Shown here in pieces: positions 33,980-42,182 of a stretch of DNA of 64,000 nt (its first letter is position 1; every line of letters begins with the position of its first letter). The stretch is from Streptomyces sp. NBC_01198 (GTDB lineage: Bacteria; Actinomycetota; Actinomycetes; Streptomycetales; Streptomycetaceae): NCBI RefSeq assembly GCF_036010485.1, contig NZ_CP108568.1, forward strand, positions 558,001 to 622,000, written 5' to 3'. The notes under the pieces were generated by a model that did not search any database, had not been told where the DNA came from, and saw only the letters and a program-made list of their open reading frames with translations. The translations under genes were made by a program, and so were the position numbers.

Positions 33980-34608
33980 GGGGCGGGACCGCAGGCGCGG
34001 GCGAGCAGCGCGGGAGCGTCGGGGGCGGCCTGGATGGCCAGGAGGAGCACTTCCCACAGCTCCCGCAGCCGCTCCTCGATGCGGGCCCGCCCATCCAGCG
34101 CGTCGGACACGGTGTGCAGGCCGAAGAACGCGTAGACCACCGCGAGCGCGGCGGTCTCCGGCTCCACGGCGGATGACAGCTCGCCCTCGGCCCTGGCGTC
34201 CCGCAGCAGCTCGGTCACCGTCTCGATCCAGGCCACGAAGGGTGTCGGCACCGGCGCCTCGATCGCCTTGCGCTCCATCCACAGCCGCGACCCGGCCCGC
34301 ACCACCACGTCGTCCCGGAACGAGCGCGCCACCGTGAAACTCAGCGAGACCAGCTTGTCCAGCGCCGGAGCGGACGAGGCGCGGACCCGGGCGATCAGCG
34401 CGGGCCAGGTCGCCAGGGTCGCCTCGACCACCGCCAGCGCCAGCTTCTCCTTGTTGGTGAAGTGGAAGTAGATGGCACCGCTGGTACGGCCTGACCGGGC
34501 GCTGATGTCGCTGATACTGGTACCGGCGAATCCGCGTTCCTCGAAAAGGTGCGCCGCGGCCTCCACCAGATACCTGCGCGTCGCCTCGGCACGTTCCTGC
34601 ACATCCAC
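33961..34608 (-). CDS. Gamma-butyrolactone receptor-type TetR repressor (ScbR/ArpA-like)
   Basis: 215 aa from a GTG. DNA-binding domain: ATRRYLVEAAAHLFEERGFA, GTSISDISARSGRTSGAIYF and HFTNKEKLALAVVEATLA. The YFHFxxKExLAxxVxxA pattern is the hallmark of the ArpA/ScbR group rather than general TetR. A tryptophan early in the ligand domain (LATWPALI) and WMERKAIEAPVPTPFVAWIE match the butyrolactone pocket region. It likely represses its own promoter and the divergent synthase gene until the signal binds. Confidence 0.88.
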   Translation of the reverse strand: MDVQERAEATRRYLVEAAAHLFEERGFAGTSISDISARSGRTSGAIYFHFTNKEKLALAVVEATLATWPALIARVRASSAPALDKLVSLSFTVARSFRDDVVVRAGSRLWMERKAIEAPVPTPFVAWIETVTELLRDARAEGELSSAVEPETAALAVVYAFFGLHTVSDALDGRARIEERLRELWEVLLLAIQAAPDAPALLARACGPAPAALPA

Positions 34609-34714
34609 TCCACATGGTCAGCTCGCGGCCCGGCAACGGCCCCGCGTCTGCGGGGCCGCACCAAAGGCCTGCCATCAATGGGCAGCAATGTAGCGCCTGT
34701 GCGACTTCTCTCCG

Positions 34715-34733
34715 TTACATACCGGAAGCAATG
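34715..34733. promoter_or_regulatory. Candidate autoregulatory element (ARE) between receptor and AfsA genes
   Basis: TTACATACCGGAAGCAATG in the 163-bp divergent spacer; ACATACCGG resembles the ARE half-site ACATACC..CCGG bound by ArpA-type receptors. It overlaps a TTGACC promoter box for afsA-like transcription at 34744 by only ten bases. Confidence 0.4.
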
Positions 34734-34771
34734 CGGGTGCGAATTGACCGAACGCGCGTTTCTCTTGTCAT

Positions 34772-35689
34772 ATGAGGAATCTGCTCGGCGAGCCGCGCGC
34801 CCCGAACCTGAGCTGGTCGTCCACCGTCCCCCGCGAGCTGGTGCACCGCACGTCGGTGGCCGAGGTGCTGCTGACCGATGTCAGACCCGACCGGGCGGGC
34901 GGCTTCCTGGCCGCGGCCTGCTGGCCGCGCTCGCACCCGACCTTCCCCCCCGACGGCAGCGACCGGCACAGCCCGCTGCTGGTCGTGGAGACGCTGCGCC
35001 AGCTGGGCATCTACCTCCCCCTGCGGTGGTACGGCGTGCCCGCGACCGCCCGGATGCTCATCGACGACCTGTACTTCGCGCTGCGCCCGGACCGCGAACC
35101 GCGCGTCGACCTGGGCTGTACCGAGATCACCTGCACCGTCGAGGTGACGCACCCGCGGCGGCGCTCCGACGGCGGGCTCGCCGCCGTACGGCTGACCGTC
35201 GGCTACCAGGCCGGCGGGCGGCTCTTCGCCCGCGCAGGCGGCGGTGCGCGGTTCCTGTCCGCCGAGCGGTACGCCGCCGTCCGCGGCGACCTGATGGCCG
35301 CCCGGCAGCCGCCGCCCGCACCCGGCGGCCGCCCCGATCCGGCGCTGCTCGGTGTCGCCCGAACCGCTGACGTCGTCGTCGCGCGCCGCGCTGACGGGCT
35401 GGCGGTCGAGCCGGCCGACCCCGGCCACCCGTTCTACTTCGACCACGCCGGCGACCATGTGCCCGGCATGCTGCTGCTGGAGGCGGCGCGCCAGGGTGCC
35501 GCCGAGGCCAGCGGCGGGGTGCTGCTCCGGCCGGTCAGCGGCCGGCTGGCCGCGGTGCGTTTCACCGAGTACCAGCCGCCGGCCCTGGTGGACACCGTCA
35601 CACACCACCGCACCTGCGTCTTCCGGGTCCGGCAGGGCGCCGGAGCGACCGCGTACGGCGTCCTCGGCTACGGCCGACACGACATGTGA
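34772..35689 (+). CDS. AfsA-family butanolide/butenolide signal synthase
   Basis: 305 aa, two AfsA hotdog-like domains. First: VPRELVHRTSVAEVLLTDV, then AACWPRSHPTFPPDG and LLVVETLRQLGIYLPLRWYG. Second: PADPGHPFYFDHAGDHVPGM, LLLEAARQGAAEASGG, with the conserved DHVPGM..EAARQ segment. The family condenses dihydroxyacetone phosphate with a beta-ketoacyl chain to make the phosphorylated butenolide precursor of A-factor-type signals. It is divergent from the receptor gene. No ribosome site precedes the ATG. Confidence 0.92.
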   Translation: MRNLLGEPRAPNLSWSSTVPRELVHRTSVAEVLLTDVRPDRAGGFLAAACWPRSHPTFPPDGSDRHSPLLVVETLRQLGIYLPLRWYGVPATARMLIDDLYFALRPDREPRVDLGCTEITCTVEVTHPRRRSDGGLAAVRLTVGYQAGGRLFARAGGGARFLSAERYAAVRGDLMAARQPPPAPGGRPDPALLGVARTADVVVARRADGLAVEPADPGHPFYFDHAGDHVPGMLLLEAARQGAAEASGGVLLRPVSGRLAAVRFTEYQPPALVDTVTHHRTCVFRVRQGAGATAYGVLGYGRHDM

Positions 35690-35705
35690 CACAGCGCGCT
35701 TACTT

Positions 35706-35723
35706 GACTACCTTCCGTCGGGG
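35706..35723. promoter_or_regulatory. Second candidate ARE-like site upstream of the HAD gene
   Basis: GACTACCTTCCGTCGGGG shares CTTCCG with the reverse complement of the 34715 site, and both are followed by TAACG. Located just after the AfsA stop and upstream of the HAD gene. Confidence 0.33.
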
Positions 35724-35744
35724 CATAACGTAATGAACGTTATG
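35724..35744. promoter_or_regulatory. Perfect inverted repeat upstream of the HAD gene
   Basis: CATAACGT-AATGA-ACGTTATG, a perfect 8-bp-arm palindrome in an AT-richer patch between the AfsA and HAD genes. Probably an operator for a dimeric regulator. Confidence 0.6.
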
Positions 35745-35895
35745 TTCTCGGTGGTGCCGATGGCCGCCGGGGGCTCTCCGCCACGCGCTTTGCCGCGTAT
35801 CGCGGCATGGCGGCGGTGTGCGGAACACCTCGTCGCCGGAGCGGACGTACGGATCTCCGCTGTTCCTCCGGCATTCCCGAACGGAATTCCTGCCA

Positions 35896-36729
35896 GTGAC
35901 CCGATCCCCCCTTTCTGTATCCCCGCCGTCCCCCGCTCCCGCGCTTTCCGCGGACGCGCCCCCGCCAGCCTTTTCGAGCGGGCGGTCGATTTCCGCGCCG
36001 TCCCCTGAGGCGTCCGCATTCCCGGCCGGGCCGGCGCGCGGCTCCGCGCCGCTGCTGTCCTGGACGCCCGCCGCGGTCGTCTTCGACTGCGACGGCACCC
36101 TCATGGACACCGAACGGCACTGGCAGGACGCTCGCGACCTGACGCTGCGCGAGTTCGGTCTGCGCGCGGCACCCGGCTTCGCCGAGCGCGCCAAGGGCCT
36201 GCACTACACCGAGTGCGGGCAGCTCATGGCCGACGAGGCGCGGCGGCCCGAACTGGGCGACGAGCTGACCGACGCGCTGCTCGCGGGCTTCCGCACGCTG
36301 GTCGCCGCCCAGCCCACCACGATGCCGGGCGCGCCGGAACTGGTCGCCCACGCGGCGAAGTTCGCGCCGCTGGCGGTCGCAAGCAACTGCCCCGCCGACG
36401 TGGTGGAGACCTGCCTCGAAGGGGCCGGGCTGCTGGCGTACTTCGACCACATCGTGGTCCCGGACGGTGCCGTGCGCCCCAAGCCCGCGCCCGACGTCTA
36501 CCTCACCGCGGCCCGCCTGTGCGGCGCCGACCCGGCGCAGTGCCTCGCGGTCGAGGACTCGGCCTGCGGGGTCGAGGCAGCGCAGCGCGCCGGGCTGCGG
36601 ATCATGGGCGTCGGCCCGTGGCCCGGCGAGGAGGTCGCCGCCCGGGTCGACCTGTGGGTGGCCAGGCTCGACGACCCGGACGTCTTCGCGTGGGCGGGCC
36701 GCCGCGTGGCACAGGCGCTGGCCCGCTGA
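35896..36729 (+). CDS. HAD-family phosphatase, possibly for a butenolide phosphate intermediate
   Basis: 277 aa from GTG 35896 (GTG 35818 is also open). The N-terminal 55 residues are Pro/Ser/Ala-rich and disordered. Core HAD motifs: AVVFDCDGTLMDTERHW (I, DxDGT), PLAVASNCPADVV (II), VRPKPAPDVYLTAARLCG (III, Lys) and CLAVEDSACGVEAAQRAGL (IV, ED). It fits the beta-phosphoglucomutase-like phosphatases. Next to AfsA, a HAD phosphatase could remove the phosphate, as in the methylenomycin furan cluster (MmfP). Separated by 206 bp with two putative operators, so likely own promoter. Confidence 0.85.
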   Translation: MTRSPLSVSPPSPAPALSADAPPPAFSSGRSISAPSPEASAFPAGPARGSAPLLSWTPAAVVFDCDGTLMDTERHWQDARDLTLREFGLRAAPGFAERAKGLHYTECGQLMADEARRPELGDELTDALLAGFRTLVAAQPTTMPGAPELVAHAAKFAPLAVASNCPADVVETCLEGAGLLAYFDHIVVPDGAVRPKPAPDVYLTAARLCGADPAQCLAVEDSACGVEAAQRAGLRIMGVGPWPGEEVAARVDLWVARLDDPDVFAWAGRRVAQALAR

Positions 36730-36798
36730 CCCGGGACCGGAGGCGGTCCGTCAGCCGCCCCAGGGCCAGTCCGACCCACCACGCCCGGCCGGCGTCCC

Positions 36799-36897
36799 GG
36801 CACCCGCCCTCGCCACGTCGCCGGATACCGGCCCGACCCGCCGGGGCCGACCCGGCGCCAGGCACCCACCCTCCCCACGTGGCCGGAGGCCGCGACC
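36799..36897. repeat. Imperfect direct repeat between HAD and dhaL genes
   Basis: About 37 bases starting GGCACCCGCCCTCGCCACGT recur 62 bp later as GGCACCCACCCTCCCCACGT, both followed by G/C-GCCGGA. In a 263-bp convergent spacer that has no clear terminator. Confidence 0.55.
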
Positions 36898-36992
36898 TGC
36901 TTCCCCGGGCTCGACGGCCCGGGAGGTGCCCCGCCCTCCGCGTCGCGTGCGTGCCAGGCATCGCCGGCCGGGCGCCATGTGCAACGCAGGCT

Positions 36993-37985
36993 CTATCGCA
37001 GCAGCGGCCCCAGCGTGGTGACCGGGCCGCTCGCGGCGGTGAAGAGGAGGCCTATGCCGACCGCGCCCGGGTCGGGGACGCCCGCCGCGCGGTCGCCGAG
37101 ATAGCTCGCCCGGCCGCGGCGCGCGGTCATCCGGGCGGTGTCGTGGACGCCCCGCCAGGCCGCCCGGGCGGCGTCGGCGAGGGCCTGGCGGGGATCGCGG
37201 GCGGTGGACGAGGCCAGTGCGGCCGCGGCCGGCGCGAGCGCGTCCACCAGCGTCTTGTCGCCCACCTCCGCCTCGCCGACCCGCTGTATCGCCGCGAGGC
37301 CGTTGCGGACCCCGGCCGCCAGGGCGGCGGTGGGGGACGTGGCGCCGCCCGCCCGGACGGCGGCGGCGATCTCCTGGAAGAGCAGCCCGAACAGTGGCCC
37401 GCTGGTGCCGCCGACCTCGTCGAGGAAGGCGCCGGCCGCGGCCTCCAGCGGCCTGGCGGCCGCCTCCGCGGGGCCCGCAGGCGCCGGGACGGCGGTCGGT
37501 GCGGTCCCGCGCGGTACGCGCCCGGGCACCATGCCGCTGGACGCGGCCGCGGCGGTGGGCCCGGTCGAGCCGCCCTGGGCGGTGCCGCCGGCCGACGCGG
37601 GAGCGGCGGTCGCGCGTGGCGGGGCCGCCTCGGCGGCGGGACCCGCCGAGCCGTCCTTCAGCGCCTCGGCCTGCCGAATGCCGGCCGCCCCGGCGTCGGC
37701 CCCGCTCGCGCCCGCGCGCAGGTCCGTCGGGCGCGGGCGGGTGCCGCAGTCGGCGGCCGGGGCGGGGGGAGCGGGAGGCGGCGGCGCGGCGAGCAGCCGC
37801 AGCGTCGCCTGGAGCCCCGCGACCAGATTCGCACCGAAGTCGCCGTCGCCCACCTGCTGGTCAAGCGCGGTCAGCTCCGCCTCGGTGGCCTCGGCCGTGG
37901 CGGCGAAGCCGTGCACCCAGCTGTGGGTGAGCTCGGCGAAGGCCGCTTCGGCGGTGTGCTCGGGTCGGGTGCTCGTGTCACGCAT
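36993..37985 (-). CDS. dhaL: Dihydroxyacetone kinase subunit L with large internal insertion
   Basis: 330 aa; normal DhaL is about 200-215 aa. N-terminal metal site ELTALDQQVGDGDFGANL keeps the three aspartates (D-x4-D-x-D) that hold Mg-ADP, with the usual His after GDGD replaced by Phe. Next, residues about 68-180 are a Pro/Ala/Gly-rich low-complexity insert, then the fold resumes at EAAAGAFLDEVGGTSGPLFG and ends with DPGAVGIGLLFTAA. It phosphorylates dihydroxyacetone bound to DhaK. No dhaM gene is near, so the phosphate donor is uncertain. 136 bp downstream of dhaK. Confidence 0.87.
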   Translation of the reverse strand: MRDTSTRPEHTAEAAFAELTHSWVHGFAATAEATEAELTALDQQVGDGDFGANLVAGLQATLRLLAAPPPPAPPAPAADCGTRPRPTDLRAGASGADAGAAGIRQAEALKDGSAGPAAEAAPPRATAAPASAGGTAQGGSTGPTAAAASSGMVPGRVPRGTAPTAVPAPAGPAEAAARPLEAAAGAFLDEVGGTSGPLFGLLFQEIAAAVRAGGATSPTAALAAGVRNGLAAIQRVGEAEVGDKTLVDALAPAAAALASSTARDPRQALADAARAAWRGVHDTARMTARRGRASYLGDRAAGVPDPGAVGIGLLFTAASGPVTTLGPLLR

Positions 37986-38121
37986 GATGCGTCTCCCGTG
38001 GTCGGCGGCAGCGTGCCCCCGGTGCCGGGGCCGGTGCGACGGGTCCGGCTGCCCGGGGGGGCGGGAACCCCGCGCGCCCTGGCACCGGTCGGCCGGCGCA
38101 GCATGCGGGGAGACGGGCAGC

Positions 38122-39135
38122 TCAGGGCGGCCCAGGACGTGCGGGCCAGGCGGGGGTGGCGGCCGGCGCGTCGTAGAGCCGGAGCAGTTCGTCGTCGGCG
38201 TCCAGCAGCGTGACGGAGAAGCCGCGCATGTCCAGGGCGGTGACGAAGTCGCCGACGAGCGTGCGGACCGTGGCGGCGCCGCGCTTGTCCAGCAGCCGGG
38301 TGACCTCGCGCAGCACCGCGTAGAGCTCCAGGCGGGTGACGCCGCCGAGCCCGTTGACCAGCACGATCAGCCGGGACCTGCCGTCCAGCCGCAGCGCGTC
38401 GGCCAGGGTGGCGACCATCTCCTCGGCCAGCTCGCGCAGCGAGCGTGCCGGCAGCGTACGGCGGGCCCGCTCGCCGTGGATGCCGACGCCGTACTCCAGC
38501 GTGCCCGGCTCCAGCGCGAAGGCGGGCTGTCCGGTCGACGGCGAGGTGTGCGACGCCGAGGCGACGGCCAGGCTCCGGCAGCGGGCCACCAGCGCGGCGC
38601 CGAAGGACTCCAGGTCGGCGAGGCCGCGGCCGGTGTCGGCCGCGGCGCCGAGTATCTTCTCGACCAGCACGGCGGCGCCGGTGCCGCGGCGGCCGGTGGC
38701 CGATTCCGCTGACTCCGACGCCACGTCGTCATCGATGAGCACCCGCCCGCAGCTGATGCCCTCATGGGCGAGCCGCTCGGCGGCTATGCCGAAGTTGATC
38801 CGGTCCCCGGTGTAGTTCTTGACCAGCAGCAGCACGCCGTCCTCGCGAGCGGCGGCGCGGGCCGCCGCGAACACCTGGCGGTTGTGCGGCGAGGCGAAGA
38901 TCCGTCCGGGGCACGCGGCGTCCAGCATGCCGGCGCCGACGTATCCGAGGTGCAGCGGTTCGTGCCCGGAGCCGCCGCCGGAGACCAGTCCGACACGGCG
39001 TGACGTCGCGGGGTGCAGCGCGAGCAGATACCCGTCGCGCTCGTCCCAGCGGACCGTCTCCGGGTGTGCGAGGGCAAAGCCGGCCAGTGCGTCGTCCACC
39101 AGGCCGTGCAGTCCGTTGGCGAAGTACAGGCTCAT
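38122..39135 (-). CDS. dhaK: Dihydroxyacetone kinase subunit K
   Basis: 337 aa. VGLVSGGGSGHEPLHLGYVG, KNYTGDRINFGIAAE and YGVGIHGERARR show the substrate-binding residues: the His in GSGHEP, the Asp in YTGDRINF and the His in GIHGE that forms a hemiaminal with dihydroxyacetone. Length and motifs are standard. With DhaL it makes dihydroxyacetone phosphate. Start at ATG after GGAGGTCGCGGCC. It forms a pair with dhaL. Confidence 0.93.
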   Translation of the reverse strand: MSLYFANGLHGLVDDALAGFALAHPETVRWDERDGYLLALHPATSRRVGLVSGGGSGHEPLHLGYVGAGMLDAACPGRIFASPHNRQVFAAARAAAREDGVLLLVKNYTGDRINFGIAAERLAHEGISCGRVLIDDDVASESAESATGRRGTGAAVLVEKILGAAADTGRGLADLESFGAALVARCRSLAVASASHTSPSTGQPAFALEPGTLEYGVGIHGERARRTLPARSLRELAEEMVATLADALRLDGRSRLIVLVNGLGGVTRLELYAVLREVTRLLDKRGAATVRTLVGDFVTALDMRGFSVTLLDADDELLRLYDAPAATPAWPARPGPP

Positions 39136-39303
39136 GGCCGCGACCTCCTGTCCCCACCTCATGCTGCGGGCTGCGTGGGGGACCGGCAACCCAGCACACG
39201 CGTGCGACGGGGCCGGGTCCCCCGCGCGGGCCCGGCCCCGCCCGGCGGCCGGCCACCCGCCGCGGCGGTGGCCGGCCGGATCGCCGCCGATGGCCCGTTC
39301 GGG

Positions 39304-41394
39304 TCACCCGGCCACCGGTCCGGTCACCGCCGGGCGGATCGTCGCGACGCGGCCGGCGTACCGCTGCGTCCAGCCGGTGCCGGTGTCGGCGCTGATCACG
39401 ACGTCGTAGTAGCCCAGCCGGGTCGGCCAGTCCAGCACGGCCGCCGTGCCGGCGGCGACGGTGCGGGTCCGGCGGCCGCCGAGATGGTCGTTGGCCGCCA
39501 GCGTGTAGCGGACCGGCAGGCCGCCGTCGTTGCGCAGCGTCAGCCGGACGGCCGGGTCGCCGCCGGCCAGCAGTTCCACGTCGACCCGCGGGACCCCGAC
39601 GTCGTCGCGGCCGGCCGGGACGACCTGTCCGGCGAAGGAGCGGAGGAAGCCGTCGGGTCCGTAGACGGAGAAGGCGTAGTTGCCGCCGGTCTGCCGCACG
39701 TCCCAGCTGTGGTGGCGCGGGGTCGAGGCGGTCACCGTGTAGGGCGTGTTGGAGAAGGCGAGGTAGCGGTCGGGGAAGACCTGGAGGCTCACCGCCTTGC
39801 CGGCCGGGCCGCCGGTCAGTGTCATCGACGCGGTGACCGTGCCGGCGGCGCGGTCCTCGGCGAGCGTGGCGTGCGGGTGGAAGGACAGTCCGCGCGGCGT
39901 CATCGCGTCCCCCTCCGGCCGCGGCGGCGTCGCGTCGACCGGGTCGGGGAGGTCCACGGGTCCGGGCCGCGGGTGGGCGAAGTCGATCGCGCTGGTCAGG
40001 TCGCCGGCGATCGAGCGGCGCCAGCCGGTGATGTTCTGGCAGGTGAACGGCTTGCCGAGGTGGGCCGCCCAGGTTTCGAGGAAGGTCACCGTCGAGGTGT
40101 GGTCGAAGACCTCCGAGGCGACGTGACCGCCGCGCGTCCACGGCGAGACCAGCAGCATCGGCACCCGCGGGCCGAATCCGTACGGGGTGCTGCCGGAGAA
40201 CTCCCCCGCCGTGCCTGGCTCGGGGCGCGGCGGCAGCACATGGTCGAACTTCCCGTCGTTCTCGTCGTAGGTGATGATCACCAGGGTGTGGTTCCAGATC
40301 TCCGGGTTGTCCTGGAGCGTCCTGAGCACCCTGTCCATGTAGCGCTCGCCGTGGACGGTGTCGAAGTCGGGGTGCTCGCTCCAGCCCGCCGGCATCACGA
40401 TCCAGGAGACCTCGGGGAGCGGGTGCTCCGCGTCCGGCCGGCAGGCGGCGGTGAAGTCCCGCAGCACGGCGTCGAGGTTCTGCTCGGAGTCGTCGTCCGG
40501 CGTGGTGGCGCCACAGTAGAGGAACGCATTCGCCTTCCACACCCTGCCGGTGCCCGGGGCGAGGTCGTCGGCGCTCGCCGTGCGCGGGTCGAAGGCCGCG
40601 AAGCCGTTGGTCACGTTGCAGCCGTACTCGCCGACGAAGCCGCTCTGCAGGCTGCCCTCGACGCCGTTGCCGCTGTTGTCGGAGTAGACCCGCCAGCTGA
40701 TGCCGGCCTCCTCCAGCTGCTCGGGCACCGTCGTCCAGCTCCGGCTGTAGTCGTTCTGGCCGGCGTTCGTGGTCTCGCCGTTCGACATGCCGGTCATGAG
40801 GTAGTAGCGGTTCGGGACGGTCGGCCCGTGCAGCGAGCAGAAGTTCATGTCGCAGACGGTGTAACGGGAGGCGAGCGCGTACATCCACGGCATGTGGTCG
40901 GGGGCGTAGAACCGCATGCAGTCGGCGCCCTTGTCCCGCACCCAGGTGTTCCACCGTCCGCCGTTGGCACCGTAGAAGTCGTGGTTGTCGCCCCAGGTGG
41001 CGGTCGAGGCGGTCGGCGTCACGACGGCGCCGCTCGCGTCGCGCTGCTGGAAGACGTCGGTGCCGTCCTGGAACCTCAGGACCTGCTTGTCGTGCCGGCC
41101 GCGCACGCCCGGCAGTTGGCCGAGGTAGTGGTCGAAGGACCGGTTCTCCTGCATGAGGATCACCACGTGCTTCAGGTCGGACATGTCGCCCTCGTAGCCC
41201 GCCGGCAGGACGTACGCGGCCGGGCCGGGGTCCGCGGCGCCGGCCCCGTCGCCCGTGCCGCCGACCGCGATCACGCCCAGGGCGCCGACCGCCGCCTGGA
41301 GCGCTCTGCGCCGGGTGACGCGGAGTTCGTTCGTGGGACTCCCGGCGGGCGTGGGACTCCCGGCGGGCGCGGGCTCGGCGGTGCTGAGCGTCAT
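39304..41394 (-). CDS. Tat-exported phosphocholine-type phospholipase C
   Basis: 696 aa. N-terminus contains the Tat signal RVTRRRALQAAVGALGVIAV with twin arginines, after a 25-residue leader holding an AGSPT duplication. Catalytic phosphoesterase domain: HVVILMQENRSFDHYLGQLP, HGPTVPNRYYLMTGMSNGE, PDFDTVHGERYMDRVL, TLVIITYDENDGKFDHV and GPRVPMLLVSPWTRGG. The last 230 residues form two C-terminal beta domains as in the bacterial phospholipase C family (PlcH/PlcN-like). It probably hydrolyses phosphatidylcholine or sphingomyelin outside the cell, yielding phosphate. Single gene. Confidence 0.9.
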   Translation of the reverse strand: MTLSTAEPAPAGSPTPAGSPTNELRVTRRRALQAAVGALGVIAVGGTGDGAGAADPGPAAYVLPAGYEGDMSDLKHVVILMQENRSFDHYLGQLPGVRGRHDKQVLRFQDGTDVFQQRDASGAVVTPTASTATWGDNHDFYGANGGRWNTWVRDKGADCMRFYAPDHMPWMYALASRYTVCDMNFCSLHGPTVPNRYYLMTGMSNGETTNAGQNDYSRSWTTVPEQLEEAGISWRVYSDNSGNGVEGSLQSGFVGEYGCNVTNGFAAFDPRTASADDLAPGTGRVWKANAFLYCGATTPDDDSEQNLDAVLRDFTAACRPDAEHPLPEVSWIVMPAGWSEHPDFDTVHGERYMDRVLRTLQDNPEIWNHTLVIITYDENDGKFDHVLPPRPEPGTAGEFSGSTPYGFGPRVPMLLVSPWTRGGHVASEVFDHTSTVTFLETWAAHLGKPFTCQNITGWRRSIAGDLTSAIDFAHPRPGPVDLPDPVDATPPRPEGDAMTPRGLSFHPHATLAEDRAAGTVTASMTLTGGPAGKAVSLQVFPDRYLAFSNTPYTVTASTPRHHSWDVRQTGGNYAFSVYGPDGFLRSFAGQVVPAGRDDVGVPRVDVELLAGGDPAVRLTLRNDGGLPVRYTLAANDHLGGRRTRTVAAGTAAVLDWPTRLGYYDVVISADTGTGWTQRYAGRVATIRPAVTGPVAG

Positions 41395-41639
41395 CAAGGA
41401 ACCTCTGGGGGACGTGCCGCAAGGGGAGCACCCATCGTCGCCTCCCGCCGGACAGGGCGACCACGATACGCGCGGTGCCGAGGTCGGATGTCCCGGCGAA
41501 CACCAGGGAGCCACGGACCGACGGGCGCGGGCCTGATGCCGCTCCCGCCGCGCCGGGGAGTCACGGACGGGCGGCCGCGGGCCTGGGGGCTGGCACGGCC
41601 CCGCTCCCCCGGCCTGCTGCCTCTTCCGGCGGAGGGGGG

Positions 41640-42104
41640 CTACCCCCGGCCGGTCTCCAGGCGGGTGACGGCGTCCGCGGCGCCCGCCGCCGCGCCCTCC
41701 GCGTGCTCGCGCTCGCGCGCGGCGGCCTTCCTGTCCCGGGTGGCCTGACGGTGGCCGCGGGTGACCTCGGCCAGCGCGTCGCGGGCGTCCTTGAGGGCGC
41801 GCTGAGCCTCCTCGGCGCGCGTACGGGCCCGCTCCTCCCCGGCGGAGGCGTCGTCCTCGGCCGCGGCCGCCGCCTGCTCGGCTGCCCGGCGTTCGTCCAG
41901 CTCCCAGGAGGCGGCCGCCTGGGCCGCCCGGGCCTCGCGCAGGCGCCGCGCCGCGCCGGAGTCGCCGGCCGTGCGGGCGGCGGCGGCCAGTTCCTGCCTG
42001 CGGGCCACGAAGTCACCGGGCGCTGCCGCGTACAGCTCGTCCACGGCGGCCTCGGCGTCGAACCGGTCGGCGGCCTCGGCGGCACGGCGGGAACGGGGAG
42101 CCAT
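41640..42104 (-). CDS. Ala/Glu/Arg-rich coiled-coil protein
   Basis: 154 aa. AVDELYAAAPGDFVARRQEL and AAAARTAGDSGAARRLREAR resemble the start of an actinobacterial family whose N-terminus reads LYxxxPxxFVxxRxxLAxxxRxxGD. The rest is a long charged helix (ALKDARDALAEVTRGHRQAT). Family members are often longer, so this one may be a short form. No known function. Confidence 0.62.
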   Translation of the reverse strand: MAPRSRRAAEAADRFDAEAAVDELYAAAPGDFVARRQELAAAARTAGDSGAARRLREARAAQAAASWELDERRAAEQAAAAAEDDASAGEERARTRAEEAQRALKDARDALAEVTRGHRQATRDRKAAAREREHAEGAAAGAADAVTRLETGRG

Positions 42105-42182
42105 GGCCCCAGCCTGCGGCGGTCCGCGCCCGCCCGCACCCCGGGGCGGGCGCACCGGGGGTACCCCGCCCGGCGCGCCGGC

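Noticed and set aside
38762..41503. 913-codon minus-strand frame over dhaK and the phospholipase C gene
   Set aside because: Arg/Pro-rich composition without motifs; the phospholipase C frame with Tat signal is the real one.
39013..41748. 911-codon plus-strand frame
   Set aside because: Antisense shadow of phospholipase C; Val/Gly/Ala repeats only.
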